From the NCBI RefSeq assembly GCF_000612805.1, contig NZ_HG964404.1, forward strand, positions 521,091-585,090: 64,000 nt of DNA. Direction: 5' to 3'. Below the pieces are notes generated by a model. That model did not search any database. It saw only the letters and a list, made by a program, of their open reading frames with translations, and was not told where the DNA came from. The position numbers were made by a program, and so were the translations under genes. The stretch is from Bacillus ndiopicus. Lineage in GTDB: Bacteria; Bacillota; Bacilli; Bacillales_A; Planococcaceae. This document shows, piece by piece, positions 8,623 through 17,747 of the stretch. Each line of letters starts with the position of its first letter. Position 1 is the first letter of the stretch.

Positions 8623-8908
8623 CGATCCCCTCCTGTTGATAATTATTTAGTATTATTTTGAAGTGTTTAATTTTGCATGTCCCCTAGCTTTTTTCCTCTC
8701 TTTATCATTATAAGAATTTTATATCTTTTGTGTAAGCTTCATAATAAGTGTTTTTCTTTAAAAAGATGTGGTGAACAACCAAAAGAGACATCATAAAAAA
8801 TTTTTTATGGAAAGAAATTCTAAATATTTCAAACAGACAAATGAACAATATATGTTAAAATAGATAATTGTTACATAAAAATGAATTGAATATATGAGGG
8901 AGATATTT

Positions 8909-9364
8909 ATGCATGAATTTTTTTTGATAAAAAAGACCGAAACACAAGATGACGATTTTTTTGATAAATTTTGGAGCAAAATAGACAATCACAAGGATAT
9001 AATTGTTGATTACATTACAATTGAAATCAAAGTATTTGATTATATTTTTGATTCACTTACATGGATTCCGTGTATGAACCCCGCTTTTCCAGGAAACCCC
9101 AAGCAAGTAGGGATTAATCATATTGGGCTAACACTATTTGATGAAAATTCAGCTTCTTCACTTATTTCTATTTTTACTGCTTGGATAGATTTATTTAAGA
9201 ATGGTCCAAGTGTAATCAAAAGACTTATTTATTTTCATGAGTACTCCGACGAGGATTTATTGACTTTTGATAGAGATGACACTATAGAAAACTTTAAAAA
9301 ATTCATTGATATAGCTAAACAATTGTCTGATGGCAAGTACTACTTGTATCATTGGGGTATATGA
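8909..9364 (+). CDS. Hypothetical protein
   Basis: A 151-residue soluble acidic protein that I do not recognise. It contains NHIGLTLFDENSASSLISIF and a WIDLFKNGPSVIKRL segment, and ends YYLYHWGI. GAGGGAGA lies seven bases before the ATG at 8909; the upstream ATG at 8894 has no ribosome binding site, so the shorter start is chosen. It is the only plus-strand intact gene in this accessory segment. Its size and composition would fit an immunity-type protein, but no toxin neighbour is visible, so no function is assigned. Confidence 0.6.
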   Translation: MHEFFLIKKTETQDDDFFDKFWSKIDNHKDIIVDYITIEIKVFDYIFDSLTWIPCMNPAFPGNPKQVGINHIGLTLFDENSASSLISIFTAWIDLFKNGPSVIKRLIYFHEYSDEDLLTFDRDDTIENFKKFIDIAKQLSDGKYYLYHWGI

Positions 9365-9420
9365 AAATTACTTTGATTTGTCTGAGAGCTTTCTGATTAA
9401 TGTAACAATAATAAAAAAAG

Positions 9421-9621
9421 TACACGAAATATCCCTGTCCTCTGCTCATTTTTAGACATAAAAAACCTCTTAACTAAACGCTTTAGTTGAGAGGTAAAAA
9501 AACTTCGGATATTCCCGCTTATTTTTATTTCCCCGTCCCCAACACATCATTCTCTTCCAAGAACTTCGCTGATTTAAACACTTCGTTATTCATCAATGCT
9601 TGGTCGAATGGGATTGTTGTT
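9421..9621 (-). pseudogene. Second, decayed copy of the accC 3' end with its terminator
   Basis: The minus strand encodes GTTIPFDQALMNNEVFKSAK then [12 protein letters not shown] and a stop at 9525-9527, clearly the last 30 or so residues of biotin carboxylase. The intact gene at 13151 ends differently ([18 protein letters not shown]). The copy lacks 12 bases (Asn-Thr-Lys-Phe). After the stop it shares the terminator hairpin (14-base arms at 9465-9478 and 9482-9495) and flanking sequence with the region after the intact accC, nearly base for base. It is not expressed as a protein. Confidence 0.85.
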
Positions 9622-9816
9622 CCATAAAAGAATCGTAACAAAAAAAATCATTACCCAAACCAACTTCCCCAAATATTTCTGAATTTGTCATGTTTGCTTC
9701 CTCTTTCCGTTTATAAACATTACACCTACTAAACAAAGCAATATTACGTTTCAAATGGGAACATTAACCAATTTATAACATTAAACCTATGTACATTTTT
9801 GAAAGGGGAAATAGAA

Positions 9817-10034
9817 GTGTTGAAAAAAACTATCACTTCAGGAATTGTATTTTGTTTAATCTTGTTAGTTGGATGTAATACAAACGAAGTATTAGAGAGC
9901 GAGCAGTGTATCGACAAACAGGTGTAGACGATTTATAAGATACTCGTAAAAATAATTCAGGACGTCCGTACGAAAAAGAGTTAAGTTTGGAGGAAAAGAT
10001 TGCTCGCGCCGCCAAAGGTGAGGTGAGAGAGTAG
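9817..10034 (+). pseudogene. Frameshifted small lipoprotein gene
   Basis: GAAAGGGGA precedes a GTG start that reads a lipoprotein signal peptide with lipobox LLVGC and stops after 36 residues. The codons of a second frame continue from about 9898: RQTGVDDL, then a TAA at 9936-9938, then NNSGRPYEKELSLEEKIARA to a stop at 10032-10034. A frameshift near 9895 and the internal TAA together indicate a broken gene for a lipoprotein of about 70 residues. The family is not recognised. Confidence 0.5.
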
Positions 10035-10155
10035 CCATAATCCAACATAACTTAGACCATTACGAATTCCTTAACATTGTAAAAATAGGTGATTCCGTCA
10101 GAAAAAAACCTTAATGTTGTAAATCCACATTTTTCTGAGTGGACCTAAGAATAAG

Positions 10156-10614
10156 CTACTCACCTGTATGTGAATCCATAAGCTTTCCTGTCATTAAATC
10201 GTAAATTTTATAATCCATTGCCCACATACGGTCTTTGGTCACCGTAACCTCACAGTAATAAGGAATTGATTTGCCATAAGCATCGAGTTCAGGAATCTCA
10301 TTGAAAGTAAATTGTTCGTCTGTATTAAGCATATTGAAAGTCGAATCAGCAGAACGACCAGATGTAGATATTTCTATCGTGCATTTACCATTAACAACAT
10401 CGAAGTCTTTCGTTATTACATATTTTAAACTTGGAACAGTCATCCATAAAATTAGGAGTCCCATTAGAAAACCGCTCAGCATTTTAATAGTCGACCAAAA
10501 CTTAATTTCTCTCATTCTATACATAAGAATAAAAAAAATCGCACTGCCTATAACTAATAACGCACCTAAACTAAATAAAAAATAATAAATAAAAACAATA
10601 ACCCCCCTCCCCAT
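10156..10614 (-). CDS. Hypothetical membrane protein with two helices
   Basis: Two membrane segments (residues 5-30 and 42-68) are followed by an exposed domain of about 80 residues starting KDFDVVNGKCTIEI. I do not recognise the family. The first ATG is followed inside the frame by GGGGAGGGGGG, which looks like a ribosome binding site, so the true start may be a few codons later at a non-standard codon (the in-frame codons behind it are GTT ATT GTT). It is alone on this strand between the broken lipoprotein gene and the wall hydrolase gene. Confidence 0.55.
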   Translation of the reverse strand: MGRGVIVFIYYFLFSLGALLVIGSAIFFILMYRMREIKFWSTIKMLSGFLMGLLILWMTVPSLKYVITKDFDVVNGKCTIEISTSGRSADSTFNMLNTDEQFTFNEIPELDAYGKSIPYYCEVTVTKDRMWAMDYKIYDLMTGKLMDSHTGE

Positions 10615-10881
10615 AATAAGTAATTACCATATTTACGTTAATTCAATTATAAAAGTTTCAAAAGTCATCCTTTTAACATTCCCAAACCGTCGTTTGGTAA
10701 CTATCCTTTTCTTAGCGTTGTAAACAGCTTAAATCTGACGTGACCACGTAATAGATAAAATCATTTTTATATCCATCTGAATCAACAAAGTAATTGCTAC
10801 TGCTTCATAAATCATTTGTAATTATATTAACATATTTCCCAATTATTAGTATTAACCCTTTTTAAAATATATAGTTTAACA

Positions 10882-10916
10882 AAAAACTCGACCCACAGCT
10901 AATCGATCGAGTTTTT
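10882..10916. terminator. Bidirectional terminator hairpin
   Basis: AAAAACTCGA and TCGAGTTTTT are perfect inverted repeats, with T runs on both strands. Confidence 0.65.
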
Positions 10917-10952
10917 AGTTCCCAACTTTTTTGTCTTTAAACATCACTCTGA

Positions 10953-10997
10953 AAAGGATAGATGTAAGCAGGTAATCCCCTTGTTCATCTATCCTTT
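10953..10997 (-). terminator. Terminator-like hairpin of the wall-hydrolase gene
   Basis: AAAGGATAGATG and CATCTATCCTTT are perfect 12-base inverted repeats with a 21-base loop. Confidence 0.55.
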
Positions 10998-11116
10998 CCT
11001 TTTACTCCTATATAATGTGCGACATTGTTTTGAATTATTTAGTTATAGAGCTGTATAAACATTTACTTGACTTTTAATAAAATTTTATAGTTACCTTTTC
11101 ACTTGTATGTTGCAAT

Positions 11117-12625
11117 TTAGTTTTTGAATATTTGTTCGTAACGGTGGAAGAATGCCACTGTGTGCGCTCTTGTTAGAGAATCATTTGGTTTAAACTCTTC
11201 ATTTGTTTTAGTAGTTGTTAAACCATTATCACGAAGGAATTTAATAGCTTCTGACTGAGATACAGTTTTACCATAATGCATTGAAGCTAAGATACGAGCG
11301 AAGTTACCCCGTGTGATATCCTTACCTGCAATGGTTTGTTTGGATGCTGTGTTTGCACCTAGAACCGGTAGAGAGTATTTTGTAGCCAGTTGGTAGTTTA
11401 CGTCTCCATACCATGAAGTATTTGCTTTCGTTGAAGCTAGTTCTGATGGTTTGAAGTAACGTAATAGGATAGATAACATTTGGTTTTCCGTTAAGTTAGT
11501 GTGCGGTTTAAGTAAGTTTTCGTACTTACCTGTTGATGGGTTTTTCACGTTTGGGTATCCACTGATGATACCGATGTTGACTGCCCACTTAAAATCCTCG
11601 GCCCAGTATTGGTTTGCATTGTAATCAGCAAACTTTGATACATCAACGTTTCCCGTTGTTGGAGGTGTTACTGGAGGTGTTGGTGTTGAAGCCAAGTAGT
11701 TTAGATAACTTGATGCTACATACCCCTCTGTCCCGTCATTTCTTTTCACAGGATACCAAACAAAATGGTTTTTCTTCGTTGATACTTCTTCATATTCAAA
11801 AGGACCCGTAATGGTAACAATTTCTCCTTTACGTAAAGTACCCATAGAAGGACTATCCGTAGTAGGTCTTGTCCTAAATGTTACATTAGTTGTTGCACTA
11901 ACTTTTTGATTTGTTTCAAAAAAATACTTTGATTTTGTTAATGGTAAATCAAATTCATAGTTCAGCGCTGAAAATTTAATATTTCCCTTGCTGTTAGAGT
12001 CATATTGAAAATGTTCGCGTGAAAAAGGTAGCTCTTTTAAGTCTATTAATTCCAATTTATTAATAATTCCGAGAATTCTTTCTTGATAGGCATTGGTATT
12101 TCTTTCACCAGTTGCTCGAACAATTGGACTATTTAATGGCTTAGTACCGTTATAAGCCATGATAGCAAAGTACCAATGTTCCAGTACATCTCTTTCCCCA
12201 CCGTTGATGCTAGGTAAATCCTTTCGCTTAAACATACCATCTAGAGTCTCTACACCAGCTTGAATATTATAGACAATATCGCTTTTTAGTCTATCTTGAT
12301 TGTAGCCGACTTGATTTGTAATTTGCATAATCCCAATTCCATTATCAGCTGTCACAATCGCTTCACCATTCGTATCAAAATGACGCCAATTTCCACTTTC
12401 ACCTTCCGCTATTGCCTTCACAATTTCAGGAGGAACATCATAAATCAGTGCTGTTTCGGTTAATAAACAGTTCATTGTGGAATAATCAGGGTTTACTTTC
12501 GATGCCGAATCATACTCACATGTATTTGCAATATTATTAGCTAATACATTTTTATCTATGTTTATAGATAGAGAGAGGGAACCAATGGCAATAACACTAA
12601 TCAATGGTTTCAATATCTTTTTCAT
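11117..12625 (-). CDS. Lytic transglycosylase-like protein with SH3 and SLH domains
   Basis: A secreted protein of 502 residues with a signal peptide. Residues 50-190 form a soluble-lytic-transglycosylase/lysozyme-like domain: AIAEGESGNW holds the catalytic Glu near 76, followed by GIGIMQIT and an AIMAYNG motif. Residues about 245-310 are a bacterial SH3 domain (TFRTRPTTDSPSMGTLRKGE). After a short proline/threonine linker, residues 325-500 contain S-layer homology units (YWAEDFKWAVNIGIISGYPN; FLRDNGL...NDSLTRAHTVAFFHRYE). It probably cleaves peptidoglycan while held at the surface through SLH-wall polymer contacts. Length and order are consistent with a surface autolysin. Confidence 0.85.
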   Translation of the reverse strand: MKKILKPLISVIAIGSLSLSINIDKNVLANNIANTCEYDSASKVNPDYSTMNCLLTETALIYDVPPEIVKAIAEGESGNWRHFDTNGEAIVTADNGIGIMQITNQVGYNQDRLKSDIVYNIQAGVETLDGMFKRKDLPSINGGERDVLEHWYFAIMAYNGTKPLNSPIVRATGERNTNAYQERILGIINKLELIDLKELPFSREHFQYDSNSKGNIKFSALNYEFDLPLTKSKYFFETNQKVSATTNVTFRTRPTTDSPSMGTLRKGEIVTITGPFEYEEVSTKKNHFVWYPVKRNDGTEGYVASSYLNYLASTPTPPVTPPTTGNVDVSKFADYNANQYWAEDFKWAVNIGIISGYPNVKNPSTGKYENLLKPHTNLTENQMLSILLRYFKPSELASTKANTSWYGDVNYQLATKYSLPVLGANTASKQTIAGKDITRGNFARILASMHYGKTVSQSEAIKFLRDNGLTTTKTNEEFKPNDSLTRAHTVAFFHRYEQIFKN

Positions 12626-13077
12626 ATGTGATTATTACACTTCCTTTCATATTTTTTAAAGTTAAAAGATTCAGATATATGTTATCATAAACCCAATATT
12701 TGAGATAGGGGTAATAGTAAATTTACCTTTTAATTAACAGTATTGAGTGATAAATGATAGAACTAACATATACTGTTTAATTTTAATTCGGTGAAAAGGT
12801 TGTAGATAGTGATTGTTGGATTTTTTCTTTTTTGTGAAATAGGTAAGCTTCCTAAAGTCCATTGAAACAAGCACCAGCCAAATCCACCACTGGCGTTTCT
12901 ATCGACGTTCATTTGCTTCAAAATCAATAATTGTACTTTTTAGCACTATATAATAATAGTAATAGGATTAGATAGTCCATCTAAGCTACTATCTTAGGAT
13001 TCATTTTTTCAGCTTAATGGGATTCATATGCTCCAAATCAAATATTCCTATCCTCTGCTCATTTTTAGACATAAAAA
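12626..13077. other. Intergenic region between accC and the wall hydrolase
   Basis: About 450 bases with no clear gene. The promoter of the wall-hydrolase gene must lie here; no clear box pair was recognised. Confidence 0.4.
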
Positions 13078-13108
13078 ACCTCTTAACTAAATGCTTTAGT
13101 TAAGAGGT
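13078..13108 (-). terminator. Terminator of the accB-accC operon
   Basis: A perfect 14-base stem: ACCTCTTAACTAAA with TTTAGTTAAGAGGT and a three-base loop, with a T run on the minus strand. A nearly identical copy lies at 9465-9495. Confidence 0.85.
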
Positions 13109-13150
13109 AAAAAATTTCGGATATTCAGATTTGTGTTATTCCCTAAAAGC

Positions 13151-14512
13151 TTACTTCGCCTTCTCCGCCACACCTAACACATCATTCTCTTCCAAGAACT
13201 TCGTATTGAATTTCGCTGATTTGAATACATCGTTGTTCATCAACGCTTGGTGGAATGGGATTGTTGTGTGAACGCCTTCTACCATAAATTCGCTTAATGC
13301 GCGGTTCATTTTTGCGATTGCTTCCTCGCGTGTATCAGCATGGACGATTAGTTTAGCCACCATTGAATCATAGTATGGTGGAATTGTATAGCCTGGGTAT
13401 ACGGCTGAATCTACGCGTACACCGTAGCCGCCTGGTGCTAAGTAGTCTGTTACTTTACCAGCAGATGGCATAAAGTTTTTGTATGCGTTTTCAGCATTGA
13501 TACGGCATTCGATGGCCCAGCCATTGATTTTGATGTCCTCTTGTTTGAATGGTAATTTCTCGCCAGAGGCAATTTTTAATTGCTGTTGTACAAGGTCAAC
13601 ACCTGTAATCATTTCTGTTACTGGGTGTTCTACTTGAATACGTGTATTCATTTCCATGAAGTAGAATTTATCTTCTTGGTAGTCGTAAATAAATTCGATT
13701 GTTCCCGCACCTTCATAGTTACATGCTTTTGCTGCTTTTACAGCCGCTTCGCCCATTTCAGCACGACGCTCCTCCGATAAAGCTGGAGATGGTGCTTCCT
13801 CTACAAGCTTTTGCATGCGGCGCTGTACTGTGCAGTCACGTTCGCCTAAATGCACAACATTGCCGTGACCATCTGCTAATACTTGAATTTCACAGTGGCG
13901 GAAGTATTCAATAAATTTCTCCAAATAAACGCCTGGGTTACCGAATGCAGCCGCTGCCTCTTTTTGCGTGATATCGATTCCTTTTACAAGCTCTTCCTCT
14001 GTACGTGCGACGCGAATCCCTTTACCGCCACCGCCAGCAGTTGCTTTAATAATTACAGGGTAGCCGATTTTAGCAGCCCATTCTTTACCTGTTTCAATAT
14101 CAGGAACGATGCCTGTTCCAGGTACAAGTGGTACATCTGCTTGCTCCATCGTAGAACGAGCTACGTCTTTAATCCCCATAATTTTAATTGAGTCAGAGGA
14201 TGGACCAATAAATTTAATGCCTGCATTTTCACATGCTTCTGCAAAATCAGCATTTTCTGCTACGAAGCCGTAGCCAGGGTGAATGCCATCTGCACCCGTT
14301 TTTTGTGCAACGCCAAGTAATGCTGGGAAGCTTAAATAAGAATCCTTTGATAGGCGCGGCCCGATGCAATATGCCTCGTCCGCTAGCTTCACGTGTAACG
14401 CCTCAGCATCCGCCTCAGAATAAACAGCAACTGTCTCAATCCCTAACTCTTTACATGCACGAATGATACGCACAGCGATTTCGCCGCGGTTTGCAATTAA
14501 TACTTTTTTCAT
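13151..14512 (-). CDS. accC: Acetyl-CoA carboxylase, biotin carboxylase subunit
   Basis: AccC uses ATP and bicarbonate to carboxylate the biotin on AccB, the first half of the acetyl-CoA carboxylase reaction that makes malonyl-CoA for fatty acids. The 453-residue product has the N-terminal [20 protein letters not shown], the ATP-grasp glycine loop [14 protein letters not shown], the active-site segment [15 protein letters not shown], and the C-terminal biotin carboxylase domain. The ATG at 14512 is chosen because AGGGGTG lies eight bases before it; the GTG at 14521 overlaps that site. It lies 14 bases behind accB in a two-gene operon. The yqhY gene that normally follows has been separated. 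Confidence 0.97.
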   Translation of the reverse strand: MKKVLIANRGEIAVRIIRACKELGIETVAVYSEADAEALHVKLADEAYCIGPRLSKDSYLSFPALLGVAQKTGADGIHPGYGFVAENADFAEACENAGIKFIGPSSDSIKIMGIKDVARSTMEQADVPLVPGTGIVPDIETGKEWAAKIGYPVIIKATAGGGGKGIRVARTEEELVKGIDITQKEAAAAFGNPGVYLEKFIEYFRHCEIQVLADGHGNVVHLGERDCTVQRRMQKLVEEAPSPALSEERRAEMGEAAVKAAKACNYEGAGTIEFIYDYQEDKFYFMEMNTRIQVEHPVTEMITGVDLVQQQLKIASGEKLPFKQEDIKINGWAIECRINAENAYKNFMPSAGKVTDYLAPGGYGVRVDSAVYPGYTIPPYYDSMVAKLIVHADTREEAIAKMNRALSEFMVEGVHTTIPFHQALMNNDVFKSAKFNTKFLEENDVLGVAEKAK

Positions 14513-14526
14513 GAAAAGCACCCCTC

Positions 14527-15027
14527 TTATTCAGCTTTCACTAAGAATAATGGTTGACCATATTCAACTAGTTGACCATCTTTTACAAGTATTTCAACAA
14601 TCTCGCCTTTCACTTCTGCTTCGATTTCGTTGAATAATTTCATCGCTTCAACGATACATACGATTGTTTCTTCGCCAACTTTATCGCCAACTTTTACGTA
14701 TGCTGGAGAATCTGGGTTTGGCGCTTGATAGAACGTACCTACCATTGGCGAAGTAATTTTGTGTAAATCTGTATTTTCGTTTACAGGAGCCTTCTCAACA
14801 GGTGCTGATGCTGCTGGAGTTGCAACTGGCGTTGGTGCAGCCTCAACTACTGGTGCTATAGGTGCTGGCGCTGGTGCAACTACTTCTTTTTTAGGAACTA
14901 CAACTTCTGTAACATTGCCTTTTTTCTTCAGCTTTACTTTTGCACCGTTTTCCTCATATACAAACTCGTCGATTGATGAAGCATCTACTAATTTAATAAT
15001 TTCACGAATTTCTTGAATTTTGAACAT
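14527..15027 (-). CDS. accB: Acetyl-CoA carboxylase, biotin carboxyl carrier protein
   Basis: AccB carries the biotin that is carboxylated by AccC. The 166-residue protein has an N-terminal segment ([20 protein letters not shown]), an alanine/proline-rich hinge (residues 50-80), and the biotinyl domain with [12 protein letters not shown], in which Lys130 is the biotin attachment site. The start at 15027 follows AAGGGAGAG; the 20 extra upstream codons of the open frame are non-coding. It is the first gene of the accB-accC operon and lies directly behind the spoIIIA genes, as in B. subtilis. Confidence 0.96.
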   Translation of the reverse strand: MFKIQEIREIIKLVDASSIDEFVYEENGAKVKLKKKGNVTEVVVPKKEVVAPAPAPIAPVVEAAPTPVATPAASAPVEKAPVNENTDLHKITSPMVGTFYQAPNPDSPAYVKVGDKVGEETIVCIVEAMKLFNEIEAEVKGEIVEILVKDGQLVEYGQPLFLVKAE

Positions 15028-15257
15028 TATATACTCTCCCTTATTGCTTAATATTATAACTACGATAACTATTTTATAATTTATCAAAGCATTTTGAAAT
15101 AGTTATTTGTAATTTTCCAAGAATCTAGCTTAACATAGCACATCTTGCTCTAAATTACTATTTTTTCTGACAATTACTTTTTCACTATAATAGTTGTAGG
15201 ACCTCTAAGGACTAATATGTTCAAAATCAATTTATCTAAAAAAATGCGAGACTTTTA

Positions 15258-15288
15258 TTAAGGTTACTTTTCTAAAAAAGCACCTTAA
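15258..15288 (-). terminator. Terminator behind spoIIIAH
   Basis: TTAAGGT/ACCTTAA arms with an inner CTTTT/AAAAG extension, between spoIIIAH and accB. Confidence 0.5.
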
Positions 15289-15314
15289 CAAAGCCCCACA
15301 TAATCATTATTAAT

Positions 15315-15851
15315 TCAATAATAATTTGATTGTACGTTTACTGTTACTTGAACGCCTTCACCTTGCTCAGACATTACCACATAGATAATTTCATTGGCTT
15401 CTTCTTTGGACATTTCATCCGACATAACAGTAACCGCTACTTTTTCATCCTCTACGCGAACGAAGGCATCCGAGTAGCCTAATGATTTAATTAGCATTTC
15501 AAGCATTGCCTCAGATGAATCACGCTTTATTAATGCATTCATTTCATTATATGCCTCATTTTTTTCTTCTGCAGAATATTGGTCTGATGCTATTTTTTGC
15601 GTATATTGCTCTCTTAATTGACTGCGTTCATGATCCACTTCCATGCGCATTTGCTCAAACATATAACTCTCAGATTGCACCGCTTTCGTCTCTTCTTGTA
15701 AGCCAGTTAGTGTCGTTTCTTGCATTGTACTATCCGAGAAAATCGCCATTAAGTTTAAATTTCTATCATTTTCAAATACATAATAAACAGAAATAACTGC
15801 CGCTAAGCTAAAAAGTGTTAAAAACCAAACTGTTCTACGCTTTACCTTCAT
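15315..15851 (-). CDS. spoIIIAH: Stage III sporulation protein AH
   Basis: SpoIIIAH is the mother-cell half of the channel that joins mother cell and forespore; it binds SpoIIQ across the septum. The 178-residue product has one N-terminal membrane helix (residues 8-25), a glutamate-rich linker, and a C-terminal ring-building domain (EAMLEMLIKSLGYSDAFVRV, then VTVMSDEMSKEEANEIIYVV) like that of YscJ/FliF proteins. It is about 40 residues shorter than the B. subtilis protein, mostly in the linker. It overlaps spoIIIAG by four bases and is last in the operon. Confidence 0.9.
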   Translation of the reverse strand: MKVKRRTVWFLTLFSLAAVISVYYVFENDRNLNLMAIFSDSTMQETTLTGLQEETKAVQSESYMFEQMRMEVDHERSQLREQYTQKIASDQYSAEEKNEAYNEMNALIKRDSSEAMLEMLIKSLGYSDAFVRVEDEKVAVTVMSDEMSKEEANEIIYVVMSEQGEGVQVTVNVQSNYY

Positions 15852-16249
15852 TGTCCATCTCCTTTGTTTCGCATCGGTACAATCATTATACGGTGTACAG
15901 GTATTTGCATTACTCGACTAACAACTTGCAATAACTCTCGCTGCACATTCGGCTCCACTGCGCCTTCACTAACAATTAATATGCCTGTTACTCGACCTTC
16001 CTTTGCGCGAAAATAATCGCTTAATAATGCCTCACTTTGTTGTTCATAATGAACATAGACTTTTACTTGTCCTACTCCATCTATTTCCTGTAGCGTTTGC
16101 TCTAGCAAACTTTCATCTTGTATGTTTGTCGTAGGCGCTTTTTGATTCGTAAATAGAAAAATAGCTACTAAAATAATCGGAACAACGATAAGTGGTAGAT
16201 TTAATCGCTTCTCCACATACTTGAACCTACCCCCTTTTTTATCAACCAT
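15848..16249 (-). CDS. spoIIIAG: Stage III sporulation protein AG, short form
   Basis: SpoIIIAG forms a ring in the mother-cell membrane as part of the SpoIIIA-SpoIIQ channel. This copy has one membrane helix (residues 18-34) and a ring-building fold (LEQTLQEIDGVGQVKVYVHY; later GILIVSEGAVEPNVQRELLQ and VHRIMIVP). At 133 residues it is far shorter than the roughly 230 of B. subtilis: only about 16 residues separate the first strand pair from the last part, where B. subtilis has a long insertion that builds the upright beta-ring. AGGGAG precedes the ATG. Identity is clear from the fold and position; the missing insertion is the oddity. Confidence 0.85.
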   Translation of the reverse strand: MVDKKGGRFKYVEKRLNLPLIVVPIILVAIFLFTNQKAPTTNIQDESLLEQTLQEIDGVGQVKVYVHYEQQSEALLSDYFRAKEGRVTGILIVSEGAVEPNVQRELLQVVSRVMQIPVHRIMIVPMRNKGDGQ

Positions 16250-16299
16250 TTCACAGCTCCCTAGGGGAAAATTACCACATTATATGAGATACTTTTCTT

Positions 16300-16434
16300 T
16301 TATATGCGCAAGAAATCTGCAATAAAAGCGTAAAAGCATAGGAAAAGAGCTAAGCGAACATAGACAATAAATCTTGGCTCATCTGCAATTAACAATAAAC
16401 ATTGTCCAACTACAACGAGCGCTATAATAGTCAT
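16300..16434 (-). CDS. spoIIIAF: Very short SpoIIIAF-like membrane protein
   Basis: A 44-residue frame starts at the A of the spoIIIAE stop codon (TGATG overlap), with AGGGGTGGGG just upstream, so it is translationally coupled and likely real. It consists of two hydrophobic segments, MTIIALVVVGQCLLLI and a second containing FIVYVRLALFLCFYAF. The YVRLALFL pattern resembles the second helix of SpoIIIAF (KYVKLV-like). The C-terminal ring-building domain, about 140 residues in B. subtilis, is missing altogether. It sits exactly where spoIIIAF belongs. I call it a reduced SpoIIIAF; whether it works is unknown. Confidence 0.6.
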   Translation of the reverse strand: MTIIALVVVGQCLLLIADEPRFIVYVRLALFLCFYAFIADFLRI

Positions 16435-17345
16435 CACAAATTTTTCCCCACCCCTAACTGCATAATGACAAATAATAATAGCCAAATGAAAATAAATGTT
16501 ATTGCAAGCAATATGGCAATAGCGCATAAAACGAACAATGTATTTCCGATATCATCAATAAACCCGCTGACATTAGAGCTCGTAAATGGCTCGGTAATTG
16601 CCGCTAGCAATTTACAGCTAAAAGCATATAAAAGCAGTGTGCCTGCTGGATAAAAGGAGGCAATGGAAAAAGCACTAATCATTGTAAAGCCAGTGATTGT
16701 TGTCGCTGTTCCTTGAAATTTTTGAAACATTGAAAAGCCTTGTACAACAATAGAGCCTACTAATGGAATGGCTTGCTCGACTACCTTTTTTAACGGTGTT
16801 GTGACGGAGGAATCTACTGTAAAAAAGGCTACACCAGAAATTGTTAATATTAGTGAAAGTGCTAAAGAAGCGGCTGCTATTAGGCTCATCGATGTCATGC
16901 GTAGCAAATCTGCTAGCTTTTTAAAGGAAATACCTTGTACAAAACGACTGCAAAAATCAAACAGCAATGCAGAGAGTAACGCAGGTATCATCACTTTATT
17001 TGTAATATGCATAAGCATTTGCAAGACAAACAAGACGAGCGGGCTCCAAGCGACAAAAGCTAATATGGATTGAAGGACAATCATTGCAGATGTTAATACG
17101 GGAATAAGTGCTAAAAAAAAGGCTGATAAAATTTCGGCAAACTCACGCATCACTCGAAAAGCTTCAACGACCAGCTCTCCTAATGTAAGAACTAATAAAA
17201 TAATAAATAGAGGCTCTAGCCAATTTTTAGCTGTGGGTACAAATGCCTCGATAATTAAAAAAATTAATGTATATAACGAGACTGCTGCAATGAGCAATAC
17301 AATATTGGCAATTGGCTCACTAAACACATTGATAAGCGTGTCCAT
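16434..17345 (-). CDS. spoIIIAE: Stage III sporulation protein AE
   Basis: SpoIIIAE is the large multi-helix membrane subunit of the mother cell-forespore channel, thought to form an export-gate-like component. The 303-residue product has about eight membrane helices, with the family segments SFFLALIPVLTSAMIVLQS (as AFFLALIPV), MLMHITNKVMIPALLSALLF, SFKKLADLLRM and YAFSCKLLAAITEPF. It is about 95 residues shorter than the B. subtilis protein because the signal peptide and N-terminal extracellular part are absent. It starts three bases after spoIIIAD. Confidence 0.88.
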   Translation of the reverse strand: MDTLINVFSEPIANIVLLIAAVSLYTLIFLIIEAFVPTAKNWLEPLFIILLVLTLGELVVEAFRVMREFAEILSAFFLALIPVLTSAMIVLQSILAFVAWSPLVLFVLQMLMHITNKVMIPALLSALLFDFCSRFVQGISFKKLADLLRMTSMSLIAAASLALSLILTISGVAFFTVDSSVTTPLKKVVEQAIPLVGSIVVQGFSMFQKFQGTATTITGFTMISAFSIASFYPAGTLLLYAFSCKLLAAITEPFTSSNVSGFIDDIGNTLFVLCAIAILLAITFIFIWLLLFVIMQLGVGKNL

Positions 17346-17348
17346 TTA

Positions 17349-17747
17349 CTACACCCTTTTGAGTAAATTTGACAATGCTTGTATCGCTGGCTCTAGTTCA
17401 GTCATCCAATATGTGACTAGTGCGATACGAACAGCGATACGCATCACCTCCCCTAATGCTTCATATTCATGGTCCACTAATAGTGTAAACATAAACTCGC
17501 TTAATAAAAAAACAATTGCCGTGAAGAGTAAGGATAATGCATAGGGAACATGCTGAATAATTGTGACAAGATGACGGGCCCACGGTATGATAGATTGTAC
17601 AAAAACAAATTGCAGAAAAATAAACGTAAAAATAATGGTAAACAAAGGGTGCAAAGAAGGAATTGCTTGTTTAATTAATTGCAGAAGCAAGAGTAAAATT
17701 ACAACAGCAAATATCGTTGTCATCGTCACCCCGAAGAAGTAAGCCAT
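17349..17747 (-). CDS. spoIIIAD: Stage III sporulation protein AD
   Basis: A small four-helix membrane protein, 132 residues, in the position of spoIIIAD and of the normal length for it. Similarity by eye is weak apart from hydrophobicity, the LVDHEYEALGEVMRIAVRIA loop and the helix count, so the name rests mainly on order. The start is uncertain: the ATG at 17747 lies inside spoIIIAC without a clear ribosome binding site, whereas a GTG overlapping the spoIIIAC stop (GTGA) or the ATG at 17723 are alternatives. Confidence 0.75.
   Translation of the reverse strand: MAYFFGVTMTTIFAVVILLLLLQLIKQAIPSLHPLFTIIFTFIFLQFVFVQSIIPWARHLVTIIQHVPYALSLLFTAIVFLLSEFMFTLLVDHEYEALGEVMRIAVRIALVTYWMTELEPAIQALSNLLKRV

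Larger units (their letters stand above)
10615..11116. other. Intergenic region with two hairpins
   Basis: No gene is visible in about 500 bases. It contains two terminator-like hairpins (10882-10916 and 10953-10997) behind the wall-hydrolase gene. Confidence 0.5.

Noticed and set aside
9833-10048. 71-codon minus-strand frame
   Set aside because: Shadow of the broken lipoprotein gene on the plus strand; no ribosome binding site.
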